NCBI RefSeq assembly: GCF_001423885.1
Contig: NZ_LMPP01000001.1
Location: 372,001-436,000, forward strand
Direction of reading: 5' to 3'
DNA: 64,000 nucleotides
Origin: Rathayibacter sp. Leaf185
GTDB taxonomy: Bacteria > Actinomycetota > Actinomycetes > Actinomycetales > Microbacteriaceae
The notes below the pieces were generated by a model. That model was not told the DNA's origin, made no database searches, and saw only the letters and a program-made list of their open reading frames with translations. A program made the translations under genes and the position numbers. Below are positions 1-8,898 of this stretch, piece after piece. Every line of letters starts with the position of its first letter. The first letter of the stretch is position 1.

Positions 1-93
1 CGCAGCGGCCGACCCGCCGAGGAACGTGCGGCGCGCGAGGCGCGCGTCGAGGGCGGAGGGGACGAGCGCGCGCAGGGGTCGTGAGGAGGACAT
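1..93 (-). CDS. N-terminus of a Tat-exported protein (partial)
   Basis: Only the first 31 codons lie in the window; the gene continues leftward beyond base 1. The ATG at 93 has a purine-rich GAGAAG a few bases upstream. The peptide ends in a twin-arginine motif (ARRTFLGGSAAA), so the product is probably exported folded through the Tat pathway. It starts 38 bp after the second amidohydrolase on the same strand and is probably the next gene of the transporter/amidohydrolase operon. A second solute-binding protein would fit the context, but no family-specific residues are visible. Confidence 0.6.
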   Translation of the reverse strand, partial: MSSSRPLRALVPSALDARLARRTFLGGSAAA

Positions 94-131
94 CGCTTCT
101 CTTCTCTGTAGGCGGTGCAGGAGGTGCGGGG

Positions 132-1748
132 TCAGCGTCGGTGCACGATCTCTCCACCGACGATCGTCACGCTGACGCGGGCCAGCCCGATCTCGCTCGC
201 CGGCCGCTCGAACGGGTCGCGGTCGAGCACGACGAGATCGGCGGCGAGGCCGGGCGCGAGGGCACCGGAGGCGTCCTCGTCGTGGTTGAGGTAGGCCGTA
301 CCCGCGGTGTGCGCGACCAGGGCGTCGGCGAGCGAGAGCGCCTGCTCACCGAGGAACGGACGGCGGAAGCTCCCCTCCGGATCGACGTTGGCGCGGTTGA
401 CGGCCGTGTGCACGATCTCGAGCGGGTCGGCGGTGCTGACCGGCCAGTCGCTCCCGGAGGCGAGGGCCGCGCCCGCGCGCGACAGCGACCCGAACGGGTA
501 CTGCCGCCGCGCCCGCTCCGCGCCGAGGAACGGGATCGTCAGCTCGTCCATCTGCTTCTCGTGCCGTGCCCACAGCGGCTGCATGTTGGCCACCACGCCG
601 AGCTCGGCGAAGCGCGGCACGTCGTCGGGGTGGATCACCTGGATGTGCGCGAGCGTGTGCCGGCGGTCGGAGTCCCCGTTGGCGGCGCGGGCGGCGGCGA
701 TCGCGTCGAGCGCCTCCCGCACGGCACGGTCGCCGAGCGCGTGGTAGTGGATCTGGAAGCCCAGCGCGTCGAGCCGGATCGAGATCTCCTGCAGCGAGGT
801 CGGGTCGACGAAGCTCTTGCCCGCGTTGTGGGTGGGGCAGCCGCACTCGTCGAGGTAGGGCTCGAGCATTCCCGCCGTGAAGTTCTCGGCGACGCCGTCC
901 TGCATGATCTTGACGCTCGTCGCACGGAATCCCGCGGCCGCCGCCCGCTCGCGCTTGGCGACCAGCTCGTCGATCTGCTCGAGCCCGCGGCCTCGGTCCC
1001 ACCACAGCGCGCCGACGACGCGGGCCTTCAGCGCTCCGGAGGCCGTCAGGCGCAGGTAGGAGTCGAGCGTGTCGGGCACGTCGTTGGTCGCGCCGACGAT
1101 CGCGTCCTGCCAGCCAGTGACGCCCCAGGCGAAGAGGCGCTCCTGCGCGACCAGCAGAGCCTCGTCGAGGTCGTCCTCGGTGGGGAGCTCGATGTGGCGG
1201 GCGACGATCTGCATCGCCCCCTCCTGCAGCGTGCCGAGCGCCCGGCCGTCGCTGTCGCGCTCGATGCGGCCGTCGGAGGGGTCGGGCGTCGAGTCGTCGA
1301 TGCCGCCGATCGCGAGCGCGCGGGAGTTGACCCAGGCGCCGTGCCCGTCGCGGTTGGGGAAGTAGGCGGGGCGATCGGGCACGATCTCGTCGAGCTCGGC
1401 CGCGGTGGCGATCCCGCCGGGGAACGAGTCCATCGACCAGCCCCCGCCGACGATCCAGTCGAGCTCGGGATGCGCCGCCGCGTAGGCCGCGATCGCCCCG
1501 CGGTACTCGTCGCGGGTCGTGAACGGGGTGAGATCGCACGACAGGATGTCCAGGCCCGCGTGGTGCGGATGCACGTGGCTGTCCTGGAAGCCGGGCAGCA
1601 CGAGTCCGCCGGCGGCGTCGAGCGTCTCGACGTCCTCCGGTGCCTCGCCGCCGATCGAGGCGATGCGGCCGTCGACGAGCAGCACCGGCTCCTCGACGAC
1701 GCCGGCCGGGGTGAGCACGTGGCCGCCGGTGATGAGAAGTGAGGTCAT
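132..1748 (-). CDS. Amidohydrolase family 3 (YtcJ-like), copy 2
   Basis: A metal-dependent hydrolase of 538 residues with the layout of the YtcJ/amidohydrolase-3 group: an N-terminal beta-sandwich strand, a metal-binding HxH in DSHVHPHH near residue 58, the conserved block IMQDGVAENFTAGML mid-protein, and a C-terminal LAADLVVLDRDPF sandwich segment. Such enzymes hydrolyse amides, N-formyl groups or cyclic ureas; the substrate here cannot be read from sequence. Its ATG overlaps the TGA of the preceding amidohydrolase (ATGA), so the two are translationally coupled. It is clearly a paralogue of that neighbour (same GGGWSMDSFPGG-type and DGVAENFTA blocks). No signal peptide is visible, so it acts in the cytoplasm, probably on what the upstream importer brings in (inference). 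Confidence 0.85.
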   Translation of the reverse strand: MTSLLITGGHVLTPAGVVEEPVLLVDGRIASIGGEAPEDVETLDAAGGLVLPGFQDSHVHPHHAGLDILSCDLTPFTTRDEYRGAIAAYAAAHPELDWIVGGGWSMDSFPGGIATAAELDEIVPDRPAYFPNRDGHGAWVNSRALAIGGIDDSTPDPSDGRIERDSDGRALGTLQEGAMQIVARHIELPTEDDLDEALLVAQERLFAWGVTGWQDAIVGATNDVPDTLDSYLRLTASGALKARVVGALWWDRGRGLEQIDELVAKRERAAAAGFRATSVKIMQDGVAENFTAGMLEPYLDECGCPTHNAGKSFVDPTSLQEISIRLDALGFQIHYHALGDRAVREALDAIAAARAANGDSDRRHTLAHIQVIHPDDVPRFAELGVVANMQPLWARHEKQMDELTIPFLGAERARRQYPFGSLSRAGAALASGSDWPVSTADPLEIVHTAVNRANVDPEGSFRRPFLGEQALSLADALVAHTAGTAYLNHDEDASGALAPGLAADLVVLDRDPFERPASEIGLARVSVTIVGGEIVHRR

Positions 1749-3412
1749 GAGGTGGTCCTCTCGGGGGCGGTGTGGACGCGGGTTCCCGCGACGAAGGTCT
1801 CGAGCACGCGGGTCTGCCCGATCTCCAGCGGATCGAGGGCGAACGGGTCGCGGTCCAGCACGACGAGATCCGCCTCCTTGCCCACCTCGATCGAGCCGCT
1901 GACCGCCTCGACGCCGTTCACCCAGGCGGAGCCGGCGGTGTACGCGGTGAGCGCCGTCGCGAGGTCGATCCGCTGCTCCGGGAGGAACACGTCGTACTTC
2001 CCCGCCGCCCCGCGCTCGGACGGGGCCGAGATCCGGTTGACGGCCACGTGGATCGCGGCGAGCGGGTCGGGAGTCGAGACCGACCAGTCGCTGCCCGCCG
2101 CGAGCACCGCTCCCGAGCGCTGCAGATCACCGAACGGGTACTGCCACGCCGCGCGCTCCTCGGCGAGGAACGGCAGGGTCAGCTCGACCATCTGCGGCTC
2201 GAGGGCCGCCCACAGCATCTGCAGGTTCGCGGCGACTCCGAGCTGCCGGAACCGCGGCACGTCGTCGGGGTGCACGACCTGCAGGTGCGCGATGTGGTGG
2301 CGATTGCCGAGGCGCCCGTTCGCCGCGATCGCGTGCTCGACCGCGTCGAGGCACTCGCGCACCGCCCGGTCGCCGATCGCGTGGAAGTGCACCTGGAACC
2401 CGGCGGCGTCCAGCAGCGGCACGGCCTCGTTCAGCACGGCCGGGTCGACCATCGAGAGACCGTCGTTGTGAGTGTGCCCGCCGTGACCGTCGAGATAGGG
2501 GTCGAGCATCGCCGCGGTGAAGTTCTCGGCGACGCCGTCCTGCATGATCTTGATGCTCGTCGCCGCGAAGCGGCCCGCGGTCCACCGCTCGCGCTTCTCG
2601 ATCAGCTCCGGGATCTGCTCGACGCCGCGCGCCCGGTCCCACCAGATCGCGCCGCGCACTCGCGCGGTCAGCTCGCCCGCCTCCGCCGCTCGCACGTAGG
2701 CCGGGCCCGGGTCGCCGACGTCGCCGTAGGAGCCGATGATCGCGTCCTGCCAGCCGGTCACCCCGTGCGAGTGCAGGTAGCGCTGGCCGAGCAGCAGCGC
2801 CTGGCGCATCTGCTCGTCGGTCGAGGCGGGCAGGAGGCGGCGGACCGCCTCCATCGCCCCCTCGTGCAGGGTGCCCGACGGACTGCCGTCGGCGAGCCGC
2901 TCGATGCGCCCGTCGGCGGGATCGGGGGTGTCGCGGTCGATGCCGGCCCGGCGCAGGGCGGCGGAGTTGACCCACGCGCCGTGCCCGTCGGCATTGGTGA
3001 GGAAGGCGGGCCGGTCGGCGACGATCCCGTCGAGCGCCGCCGCGGTCGGCGTGCCGCCGGGGAACGCCGACATGCTCCAGCCGCCGCCGAGGATCCACGC
3101 CTCGTCGGGGTGCCGCGCCGAGTAGTCCGCGATCGTCGCGAGGTAGTCGCTCGACGTCGCTCCGTCGCCGACCCAGCAGCGCATCATGTCGAAGCCGCCC
3201 CAGACCGGATGGACGTGCGCGTCCTGGAAGCCGGGGACGAGCATCCGCCCGGCGAGATCGACGACCTCGGTGCGCGGGCCGATCCAGTCGGCGACGTCGT
3301 GGCCGACGGCCGCGATCAGGCCGTCGACGACGGCGACGGCACTCGCACGGCTGCGGACGGCGTCGGCGGTGAAGACGGGACCGCCGGTGAGGACGAGGTC
3401 GGCGTGGGGCAT
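1745..3412 (-). CDS. Amidohydrolase family 3 (YtcJ-like), copy 1
   Basis: 555 residues, same family and motifs as the following gene: DAHVHPVWGGFD (HxH metal ligands), GGGWSMSAFPGG, IMQDGVAENFTAAML, and ADLVVLDRDPFAL near the C-terminus. The ATG at 3412 is preferred because AAGGA lies seven to eight bases upstream. An in-frame ATG at 3442 that overlaps the permease stop (ATGA) would add ten residues and is the alternative. The gene is fifth in the operon, after the four transporter genes. The pair probably arose by tandem duplication followed by divergence. Cytoplasmic; substrate unknown. Confidence 0.85.
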   Translation of the reverse strand: MPHADLVLTGGPVFTADAVRSRASAVAVVDGLIAAVGHDVADWIGPRTEVVDLAGRMLVPGFQDAHVHPVWGGFDMMRCWVGDGATSSDYLATIADYSARHPDEAWILGGGWSMSAFPGGTPTAAALDGIVADRPAFLTNADGHGAWVNSAALRRAGIDRDTPDPADGRIERLADGSPSGTLHEGAMEAVRRLLPASTDEQMRQALLLGQRYLHSHGVTGWQDAIIGSYGDVGDPGPAYVRAAEAGELTARVRGAIWWDRARGVEQIPELIEKRERWTAGRFAATSIKIMQDGVAENFTAAMLDPYLDGHGGHTHNDGLSMVDPAVLNEAVPLLDAAGFQVHFHAIGDRAVRECLDAVEHAIAANGRLGNRHHIAHLQVVHPDDVPRFRQLGVAANLQMLWAALEPQMVELTLPFLAEERAAWQYPFGDLQRSGAVLAAGSDWSVSTPDPLAAIHVAVNRISAPSERGAAGKYDVFLPEQRIDLATALTAYTAGSAWVNGVEAVSGSIEVGKEADLVVLDRDPFALDPLEIGQTRVLETFVAGTRVHTAPERTTS

Positions 3413-3438
3413 GGTGGGGTTCCTTGTCGAGAGACCGG

Positions 3439-4302
3439 TCATCCGCCGGCGAGCGTCTTGGCGATCTGGGAGGCGGAGTCGCCGGCGCGGCGCAGCACGA
3501 GCGCGACGGCGGCGAGGGCGACCAGGGTGAGCAGCAGCATCACGGTCGACACCGCCGCGATCTCGGGGCGGAGGCCGCTGCGCACGGCGCTGAGCACGTA
3601 GACCGGCCACGGCGTGGATCCGGACACCTGCACGAAGGCCGCGATCACCGTGTTGTCGAGGCTGAAGGTGAAGGCGAGCAGGCCGCCGGCCAGCACCGCG
3701 GGCATGGCGAGCGGGAAGGTGACGCGCCAGAAGGTGCGCATCGGCGTCGCGTAGAGGTCGGCAGACGCCTCCTCGAGCTTCTCGTCGAGGCCGATCAGGC
3801 GGGCGCGCACGAGGTACGAGACCACCGCCACGGCGAAGAGCGAGTGCCCGACGACGAGCCGCGCGGTGCCGTCGTTGAAGATCGATAGCCCGAGATCCTG
3901 CCCGAGGAACACCAGCCACGGCAGCAGCGCGACCGCGTCGACGATCTCGGGAGTGACGGACACCAGCAGGAGGAGGGTGATGAACCAGACCGCCCAGCGG
4001 CCGGGGCGCCGGGCGAGCGCGATGCCGGCCAGCGTGCCGATCAGCGTCGCCAGCAGAGCCGCGATCAGCCCCGTCCGGATCGACACGATCACCGCGCTCT
4101 GCACCGCGGGCTTGTTCAGGATCGTGGCGAACGCGTCGAAGCCGAAGCCCTCCCACGCCACGAGCAGCCGCCCGGTGTTGAACGACGAGATGACGATCAC
4201 GATGATCGGGAGGAAGAGGAAGACGAAGACCGCGGTGCTCCACACCGCGAGGCCGACGTCGATCGGCGAGCGGCGCCTCCGGTGCAGCCTCGCGTCGCTC
4301 AC
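3439..4302 (-). CDS. ABC transporter permease, PotC-like
   Basis: A 287-residue inner-membrane permease of the spermidine/putrescine type. It has an N-terminal transmembrane helix (AVFVFLFLPIIVIVISS), further hydrophobic segments, and the cytoplasmic EAA-loop region around EEASADLYATPMRTF that docks to the ATPase. The GTG start at 4302 overlaps the TGA of the preceding permease (GTGA); a longer start at 4359 would lie inside that permease and is rejected. Together with the other permease, the binding protein and the ATPase it forms a complete importer. Confidence 0.88.
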   Translation of the reverse strand: MSDARLHRRRRSPIDVGLAVWSTAVFVFLFLPIIVIVISSFNTGRLLVAWEGFGFDAFATILNKPAVQSAVIVSIRTGLIAALLATLIGTLAGIALARRPGRWAVWFITLLLLVSVTPEIVDAVALLPWLVFLGQDLGLSIFNDGTARLVVGHSLFAVAVVSYLVRARLIGLDEKLEEASADLYATPMRTFWRVTFPLAMPAVLAGGLLAFTFSLDNTVIAAFVQVSGSTPWPVYVLSAVRSGLRPEIAAVSTVMLLLTLVALAAVALVLRRAGDSASQIAKTLAGG

Positions 4303-5237
4303 GAGCCGTCCCCCAGCCGGAGGCGCGCACTCCGGCGCAGCGGCAGCGTCACGGCCCACACCAGCACGCCCGCGAGCGCCGCCGACACCAGGATCACCAC
4401 GATCAGCAGCACCGCCATCGCCGAGCCCAGCGCCCAGTTCTGTCCGACCTGGAACTGGCTCGCCACCATCTGGCCGACCATGTTGCCCTTCGCGCCGCCG
4501 AGCACGGTGGCGGTGATGTAGTCGCCCATCAGCGGGATGTAGACGAGGAGCGTGCCGACGATGATGCCCGGGCGCGCGAGCGGCAGGGTGATGTCGCGGA
4601 AGGTGCGCCAGCTCGACGCCCCGAGATCCCCGCTCGCCTCGCGGAGCGAGGGCGCCACCCGGTCGAACGCCACGTAGAGCGGCAGGATCATCAGCGGCAG
4701 GTAGTTGTAGACGACCCCGAGCAGCACGGCGGGGCGCGTGTAGAGCAGGTCGATCGGGCCGGGGATGACGCCGATCGCCTGGAGCGCCTGCGAGAGCACG
4801 CCCTCCGGAGCGAGGATCACCTGCCAGCCGATCGTCCGGACCAGGAAGTTCGTCCAGTACGGCACCATCACCAGCGCGATCAGCAGCCCGCGCCGATTCG
4901 GAGCGGTCTTGACCGCCATCCAGTAGGCGACCGGCAACCCGATCACGAGGCAGAGCACCGTGCCGAGGACGCCGACCCAGAGGGTGTTCGCGAAGGTCTG
5001 GAAGAACGTGGGCGAGAACGCCTCGACGTACCGGTCGAACGAGAGCACGTCGTTCGCGTGCGTCCCGAAGACGCCCGGCTTGTAGCCGAAGCTGAACCAG
5101 ACGACCTGGAGCACCGGCGCCACGAAGAACACCACGAGCCAGAGCCAGGCCGGCACCGCGAGGGCGAAGGGGAACCGCGGCCCGCGCCGCCGCGCGGGGA
5201 AGTCGATCGGGCGGGTCGCCGTGCTGATCGCGCTCAC
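4299..5237 (-). CDS. ABC transporter permease, PotB-like
   Basis: A 312-residue permease with six predicted membrane segments, beginning with PAWLWLVVFFVAPVLQVVWF and carrying the EAA-type loop REASGDLGASSWRTF. This is the arrangement of PotB/PotH polyamine permeases. The GTG start at 5237 overlaps the stop of the solute-binding protein (GTGA). It pairs with the following PotC-like permease as a heterodimeric membrane channel. Confidence 0.88.
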   Translation of the reverse strand: MSAISTATRPIDFPARRRGPRFPFALAVPAWLWLVVFFVAPVLQVVWFSFGYKPGVFGTHANDVLSFDRYVEAFSPTFFQTFANTLWVGVLGTVLCLVIGLPVAYWMAVKTAPNRRGLLIALVMVPYWTNFLVRTIGWQVILAPEGVLSQALQAIGVIPGPIDLLYTRPAVLLGVVYNYLPLMILPLYVAFDRVAPSLREASGDLGASSWRTFRDITLPLARPGIIVGTLLVYIPLMGDYITATVLGGAKGNMVGQMVASQFQVGQNWALGSAMAVLLIVVILVSAALAGVLVWAVTLPLRRSARLRLGDGS

Positions 5238-6409
5238 GCCCCCGCGGCCGCCTTGACCTTGTTGTAGACGTCGAGCGTCAGCTGATTGGTGACGGTGCCG
5301 GTCTGCATGGTGGCGACCGTCTCCTCCGGATAGAAGATGTAGCCGTCGAGGAACTCGAGCTGCGCGTCGCGGGCGAGCGACTCGATGTCGAGAGTGCCCG
5401 TGTTGTAGCCGATGTAGTCGAGCTCCTGGATCGCGTTCGCCGGGTCGAGCACGTAGTCGATGAAAGCGTGCGCCGCCTCGGGGTGCGGGGCTCCTGCGGC
5501 GATGGCCCAGTTGTCCATCCACAGCTCGGTGGTCGGCGAGCCGAGCACCCACTTCCAGCGCTCCGGATCCTCGCTGTTGAGCTTGCCCAGGCGCGCGTCG
5601 CCGTTCCACGACTGCACGAGCACCTGCGTGTTCTGCGGGATGATCGAGCCGCCCGGGTACGACTCGAACGCCGCGATGTGCGGGGCGATCTTCTCGACCA
5701 TGAAGGTCTCGGCGGCCGCGTAGTCGTCCTCCGACTCGGTCGTGTAGTCGATCCCGTTCGCCCAGAAGTACGGCGCCACGATCTCGATCGGGTCGTCGAG
5801 GAACGACGTCTTCCCACTGCCCTCGTTCTGCACCGCGTCGAGGAAGTCGCTCCAGGTGACGAGCTCGCGCGTGATCACGGTGGTGTCGTAGGCGAAGCCG
5901 GTCGTGCCCCAGTTCTTGCAGACGGTGTACTCGTTGTCGGGGTCCCAGGCCTGCCCGAGGAACTGCGGATCGACCTTCGCGAGGTTGGGGATCAGGTCCT
6001 TCGAGAACCTGGTGAGCAGCCCGTTCTCGATCATCCCGGGGACGAAGATGCCCGTCGGCACGACGATGTCGTAGCCGCTGGTGCCCTTCGAGGCGCCGAG
6101 CTTCGAGAGCAGCTCCTCGTTCGAGCTGTACGAGTCGAGGGTGATCTTCGGGCCCTCCGAGCTCGTGAACGCCGAGATGACCTCGGGCGCGTCGTAGTCG
6201 CCCCAGGTGTAGATCGAGAGGTCGCCCTCGAGCGCGCCGCCCGTCGCCTCCGGAGCGGAGCCGGCGCCGGGCGAGGAGCAGGCGGCGAGGAACGCCGTCG
6301 CGCTCACCCCGCCCGCGACACCGAACAGACGTCGGCGCGAGAGCTCGCGGCGGATGATCGGCACGGCCTGGGCGGGAGCGAGGATGTTCACGGGGTGCTT
6401 CGCGGTCAT
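5234..6409 (-). CDS. Tat-type lipoprotein solute-binding protein (PotD-like)
   Basis: A 391-residue extracytoplasmic binding protein of the spermidine/putrescine family (first mature strand DLSIYTWGDYDAPEV). The N-terminus combines a twin-arginine motif (SRRRLFGVAGG) with a lipobox ending LAAC, so it is probably exported folded through Tat and then lipid-anchored. The ATG at 6409 overlaps the ATPase stop (ATGA). The mature part keeps the typical periplasmic-binding fold order, including the WAIAAGAPHPEAAHAFIDY segment. The ligand may be a polyamine or another small amine; the adjoining amidohydrolases argue that it may be something other than plain spermidine (inference). Confidence 0.88.
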   Translation of the reverse strand: MTAKHPVNILAPAQAVPIIRRELSRRRLFGVAGGVSATAFLAACSSPGAGSAPEATGGALEGDLSIYTWGDYDAPEVISAFTSSEGPKITLDSYSSNEELLSKLGASKGTSGYDIVVPTGIFVPGMIENGLLTRFSKDLIPNLAKVDPQFLGQAWDPDNEYTVCKNWGTTGFAYDTTVITRELVTWSDFLDAVQNEGSGKTSFLDDPIEIVAPYFWANGIDYTTESEDDYAAAETFMVEKIAPHIAAFESYPGGSIIPQNTQVLVQSWNGDARLGKLNSEDPERWKWVLGSPTTELWMDNWAIAAGAPHPEAAHAFIDYVLDPANAIQELDYIGYNTGTLDIESLARDAQLEFLDGYIFYPEETVATMQTGTVTNQLTLDVYNKVKAAAGA

Positions 6410-7599
6410 GATGTCTCCGAGCTGCTCGAGGGTCGTTCGGTCGGCGGTTCGATGTAGCCGGCCGCTCGGGCCGCCTCGTCGAGGGGGAAGAAGAGGGTGT
6501 TCGTGCTGGTCCAGCTGAGCGTGACGGCGGAGTCGACGCTGAGTGCCGGCGCGTCGGGCGCGGGGCGGCGCACCAGCACCGAGTGATCCGCATCGAGGTG
6601 GACGAGGTACTGCACCGTCTCGCCGAGGTTCGCGATCGAGAGCACGCGTCCGCTCGCGGTGTCGACGCCGCCGGCGGGCCGCTCGGCCGCCGCATGGATC
6701 CGGATGGACTCGGGGCGGATCGCCGCCTGGCACTTCTCGCCCGGCCGGCCGGCCGCCTCCGTCCCGCTGATCGTCGCGACCGGGGTGACCAGCGCGCCGG
6801 AGTCGCCGACGACGCCCGCGAGGAAGTTCTGCTGTCCGACGAAGGCGGCCACGTAGGCGGACGCGGGACGGTGGTAGACGGTGTTCGCGTCGGCCAGCTG
6901 CTCGACGCGGCCCTCGCGCATCACCGCGATGCGGTCGCTCATCGACATCGCCTCGCCCTGGTCGTGCGTGACGAAGACGAAGGTGATGCCGAGCCGCGTC
7001 TGCAGGAGCTTCAGCTCCATCTGCATCTCCTCGCGCAGCTGCCGGTCGAGCGCGCCGAGGGGCTCGTCGAGCAGCAGCACGGAGGGGCGGTTCACCAGGG
7101 CGCGCGCGAGCGCGATCCGCTGCTGCTGGCCGCCCGAGAGCTGGGTGGGCTTGCGGTCGGCGAAGCCGCGCATCCGCACCATGTCGAGGGCGTCGGCGAC
7201 GCGTCCGCGGATCTCGCTCTTCTTCGTGCGGCGCTGCCGGAGTCCGTACGCGACGTTCTCGGCGATCGTCATGTGCGGGAAGAGGGCGTAGGCCTGGAAC
7301 ACGGTGTTCACGTCGCGCTGGTGCGGCGCCCGGCGCAGCACCGAGGTGCCCGAGATGCGGATGTCGCCCGCGTCGGGGTGCTCGAAGCCGGCGATCATCC
7401 GCAGTGTCGTGGTCTTGCCGCAGCCGGAGGGGCCGAGCAGCGAGAGGAACTCGCCGGGCTCCACGCGCAGGTCGACCCCGTCGACGGCGACCGCGGTGCC
7501 GTAGAGCTTGCGGACGCCCTCGAGGACGACGGAGCCCGGCGCGTCGGACGTGCCGGTGGACGCCGTGGCGGGCGGGGTGGTGAGCGAGGTCGTTGGCAC
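6406..7599 (-). CDS. ABC transporter ATP-binding protein, PotA-like
   Basis: A 397-residue ATPase with Walker [10 protein letters not shown], signature LSGGQQQR, Walker [13 protein letters not shown] and switch His in [12 protein letters not shown], followed by a C-terminal TOBE-type regulatory domain (about residues 260-397) as in PotA/FbpC. It energises the two downstream permeases. The start is GTG at 7599 with GGGAG about nine bases upstream; no better start lies upstream. It is the first gene of the operon, and a palindromic candidate operator lies about 90-115 bp upstream. Confidence 0.88.
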   Translation of the reverse strand: MPTTSLTTPPATASTGTSDAPGSVVLEGVRKLYGTAVAVDGVDLRVEPGEFLSLLGPSGCGKTTTLRMIAGFEHPDAGDIRISGTSVLRRAPHQRDVNTVFQAYALFPHMTIAENVAYGLRQRRTKKSEIRGRVADALDMVRMRGFADRKPTQLSGGQQQRIALARALVNRPSVLLLDEPLGALDRQLREEMQMELKLLQTRLGITFVFVTHDQGEAMSMSDRIAVMREGRVEQLADANTVYHRPASAYVAAFVGQQNFLAGVVGDSGALVTPVATISGTEAAGRPGEKCQAAIRPESIRIHAAAERPAGGVDTASGRVLSIANLGETVQYLVHLDADHSVLVRRPAPDAPALSVDSAVTLSWTSTNTLFFPLDEAARAAGYIEPPTERPSSSSETS

Positions 7600-7687
7600 C
7601 GGAGAGGGCTCCCATCGGTCGGACGCACACGGTCGCGCGTCGAACTGTGCTTCGCATTCAAGCGCAGATCGGCCGATGTGCGATGGA

Positions 7688-7714
7688 AACCGTTGTAAAC
7701 AACGCGTTACGGTT
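7688..7714. promoter_or_regulatory. Candidate operator upstream of the transporter operon
   Basis: Two nested inverted repeats. The inner one is CGTTGT (7691-7696), AA, ACAACG (7699-7704). The outer one is AACCGT (7688-7693) and ACGGTT (7709-7714). It lies in the 218-bp gap before the potA-like gene and looks like a regulator binding site. No regulator gene for it is visible nearby. Confidence 0.4.
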
Positions 7715-7760
7715 CCCAAAGCATCCGTGGGCGCGACGGGGCAAGCGGGCAGCGGACGAC

Positions 7761-7797
7761 GAAGGGGCCCGGGAGCGATCGCTCCACGGACCCCTTC
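7761..7797 (-). terminator. Hairpin terminator of the DUF2510 gene
   Basis: A long inverted repeat: left arm 7761-7777 and right arm 7780-7797 pair over about 16 bp with one bulge and one mismatch, around a very short loop. It sits 21 bp beyond the stop of the DUF2510 gene and would separate that gene from the transporter operon. No long T run follows, as is usual in high-GC actinobacteria. Confidence 0.65.
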
Positions 7798-7817
7798 GGA
7801 TCGTGCTGTCGTGCCGG

Positions 7818-8756
7818 CTACAGTCCCGAGTTCGGGAACGCCTGCATGATCTCCGAGAACACCGCGGCCGACCAGCCGATGACGATGATGAAGCTGATGA
7901 CGACGACGCCGAGGAAGATCCAGAGCGGCAGCAGGCCGCCGCCGGTCACGCGCTTGACGACCACGCTGCGGCCGATCACGTAGACGTAGGGCGCGGCGAG
8001 GAACGCCCAGGCCCAGTGGAACGGCTTCTGCACGCCGGCCCTCTTCAGCTGGCGGTGGTCGAGGAACGCGAAGACGACCTCGGCCGCGTAGATCAGGAAG
8101 CCGATCACCTGCACGGCTCCGAGTCCGAGGAGGTACGCGGTCGACATGCCCATCGAGGCGCGCGGACCGTAGGTCGACGCCATCGAGGAGTCGGCGATCG
8201 CGGTCGGGGAGAGCAGGAAGATCGACAGCGCCGACAGCAGCGGGAGGAGGACGACGACCCAGATCCACGGCGTCGAGGTGACGATGCTCGGGTCGCGCGG
8301 CTGGGGGGCGGCCGGGCCGGGCGCAGAGGCGTACGGCTGCTGGGCGTACTGCGGCGCCTGCTGGGCGTAGGGCTGCTGGTACGCGGGCTGCTGCGGCGCG
8401 TACGGGTTCTGCTGCTGGGGGGCGTAGGGGCTCTGCTGCTGCGGGACCTGCTGCTGCGGGGCCTGCTGCTCCGGCGCCGACCGGCCGGAGGCGCTCTGGC
8501 CGTAGCTGGTCGCCTGCCCGCTCGAGGTCTCGCCGTAAGCGGGGCGCTCGGGCGCAGCGGGCGGCGTGGGCGACGCGGCGGGCGGCGTGGGTGCGGCCGG
8601 CGTCGCGACCGGGGCGTCGCGGAGCGACTCGGTCCAGCCGGAGCCGTCCCACCAGCGCTGACGCGGCGAGCCCGCCGGGTCGGGGTACCAGCCGGCGCGC
8701 GGTCCCGAGGGTGCCCCGCCGCCGTTGGTCGGATCGGTCTGGTTCTCGTCGGTCAT
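7818..8756 (-). CDS. DUF2510 domain membrane protein
   Basis: 312 residues. Near the N-terminus (about residues 18-45) is a DUF2510 motif, AGWYPDPAGSPRQRWWDGS, a short Trp-rich module common in actinobacterial membrane proteins. It is followed by a low-complexity Ala/Pro/Gln/Tyr-rich linker (about residues 55-155) and at least four hydrophobic segments in the C-terminal half (for example WIWVVVLLPLLSALSIFLL). The ATG at 8756 has AGAGGA upstream. The function is unknown; the architecture suggests an envelope protein with a flexible linker. Monocistronic, with a hairpin terminator after the stop. Confidence 0.8.
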   Translation of the reverse strand: MTDENQTDPTNGGGAPSGPRAGWYPDPAGSPRQRWWDGSGWTESLRDAPVATPAAPTPPAASPTPPAAPERPAYGETSSGQATSYGQSASGRSAPEQQAPQQQVPQQQSPYAPQQQNPYAPQQPAYQQPYAQQAPQYAQQPYASAPGPAAPQPRDPSIVTSTPWIWVVVLLPLLSALSIFLLSPTAIADSSMASTYGPRASMGMSTAYLLGLGAVQVIGFLIYAAEVVFAFLDHRQLKRAGVQKPFHWAWAFLAAPYVYVIGRSVVVKRVTGGGLLPLWIFLGVVVISFIIVIGWSAAVFSEIMQAFPNSGL

Positions 8757-8898
8757 CGCGTCCTCTGCTCCCCTCCGAGCGGTCTGCCCGTGATCACCGT
8801 GAAGCGTATCGTCGCGACCTCCCGCGTCTGCTGAGCGTCCCCGAAGAGCCTCCGATGAGCGCGCCGAGCGCACTCCCGCCTCGAATGGCGCGAGTCGT

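Noticed and set aside
81-3601. Long plus-strand open frames opposite the amidohydrolases (over 550 and 600 codons)
   Set aside because: Antisense shadows of real minus-strand genes in high-GC DNA; their products are Arg/Ala/Gly/Val-rich with no motifs, whereas the opposite strand has full family signatures.
1745-4330. Apparent fusion of a permease-region leader with an amidohydrolase
   Set aside because: The upstream part is an out-of-frame shadow of the PotC-like permease; a ribosome-binding site and ATG at 3412 give the real start.
8340-8480. Tandem repeat or CRISPR-like array
   Set aside because: It is the Gln/Pro/Tyr-rich coding linker of the DUF2510 protein: repeated codons of irregular length, no uniform repeats and spacers.
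4299-8652. Very long minus-strand frames joining transporter genes to shadows
   Set aside because: Only one part of each shows family motifs. The true genes are defined by GTGA/ATGA overlaps at 4302, 5237 and 6409, and by the GTG at 7599.
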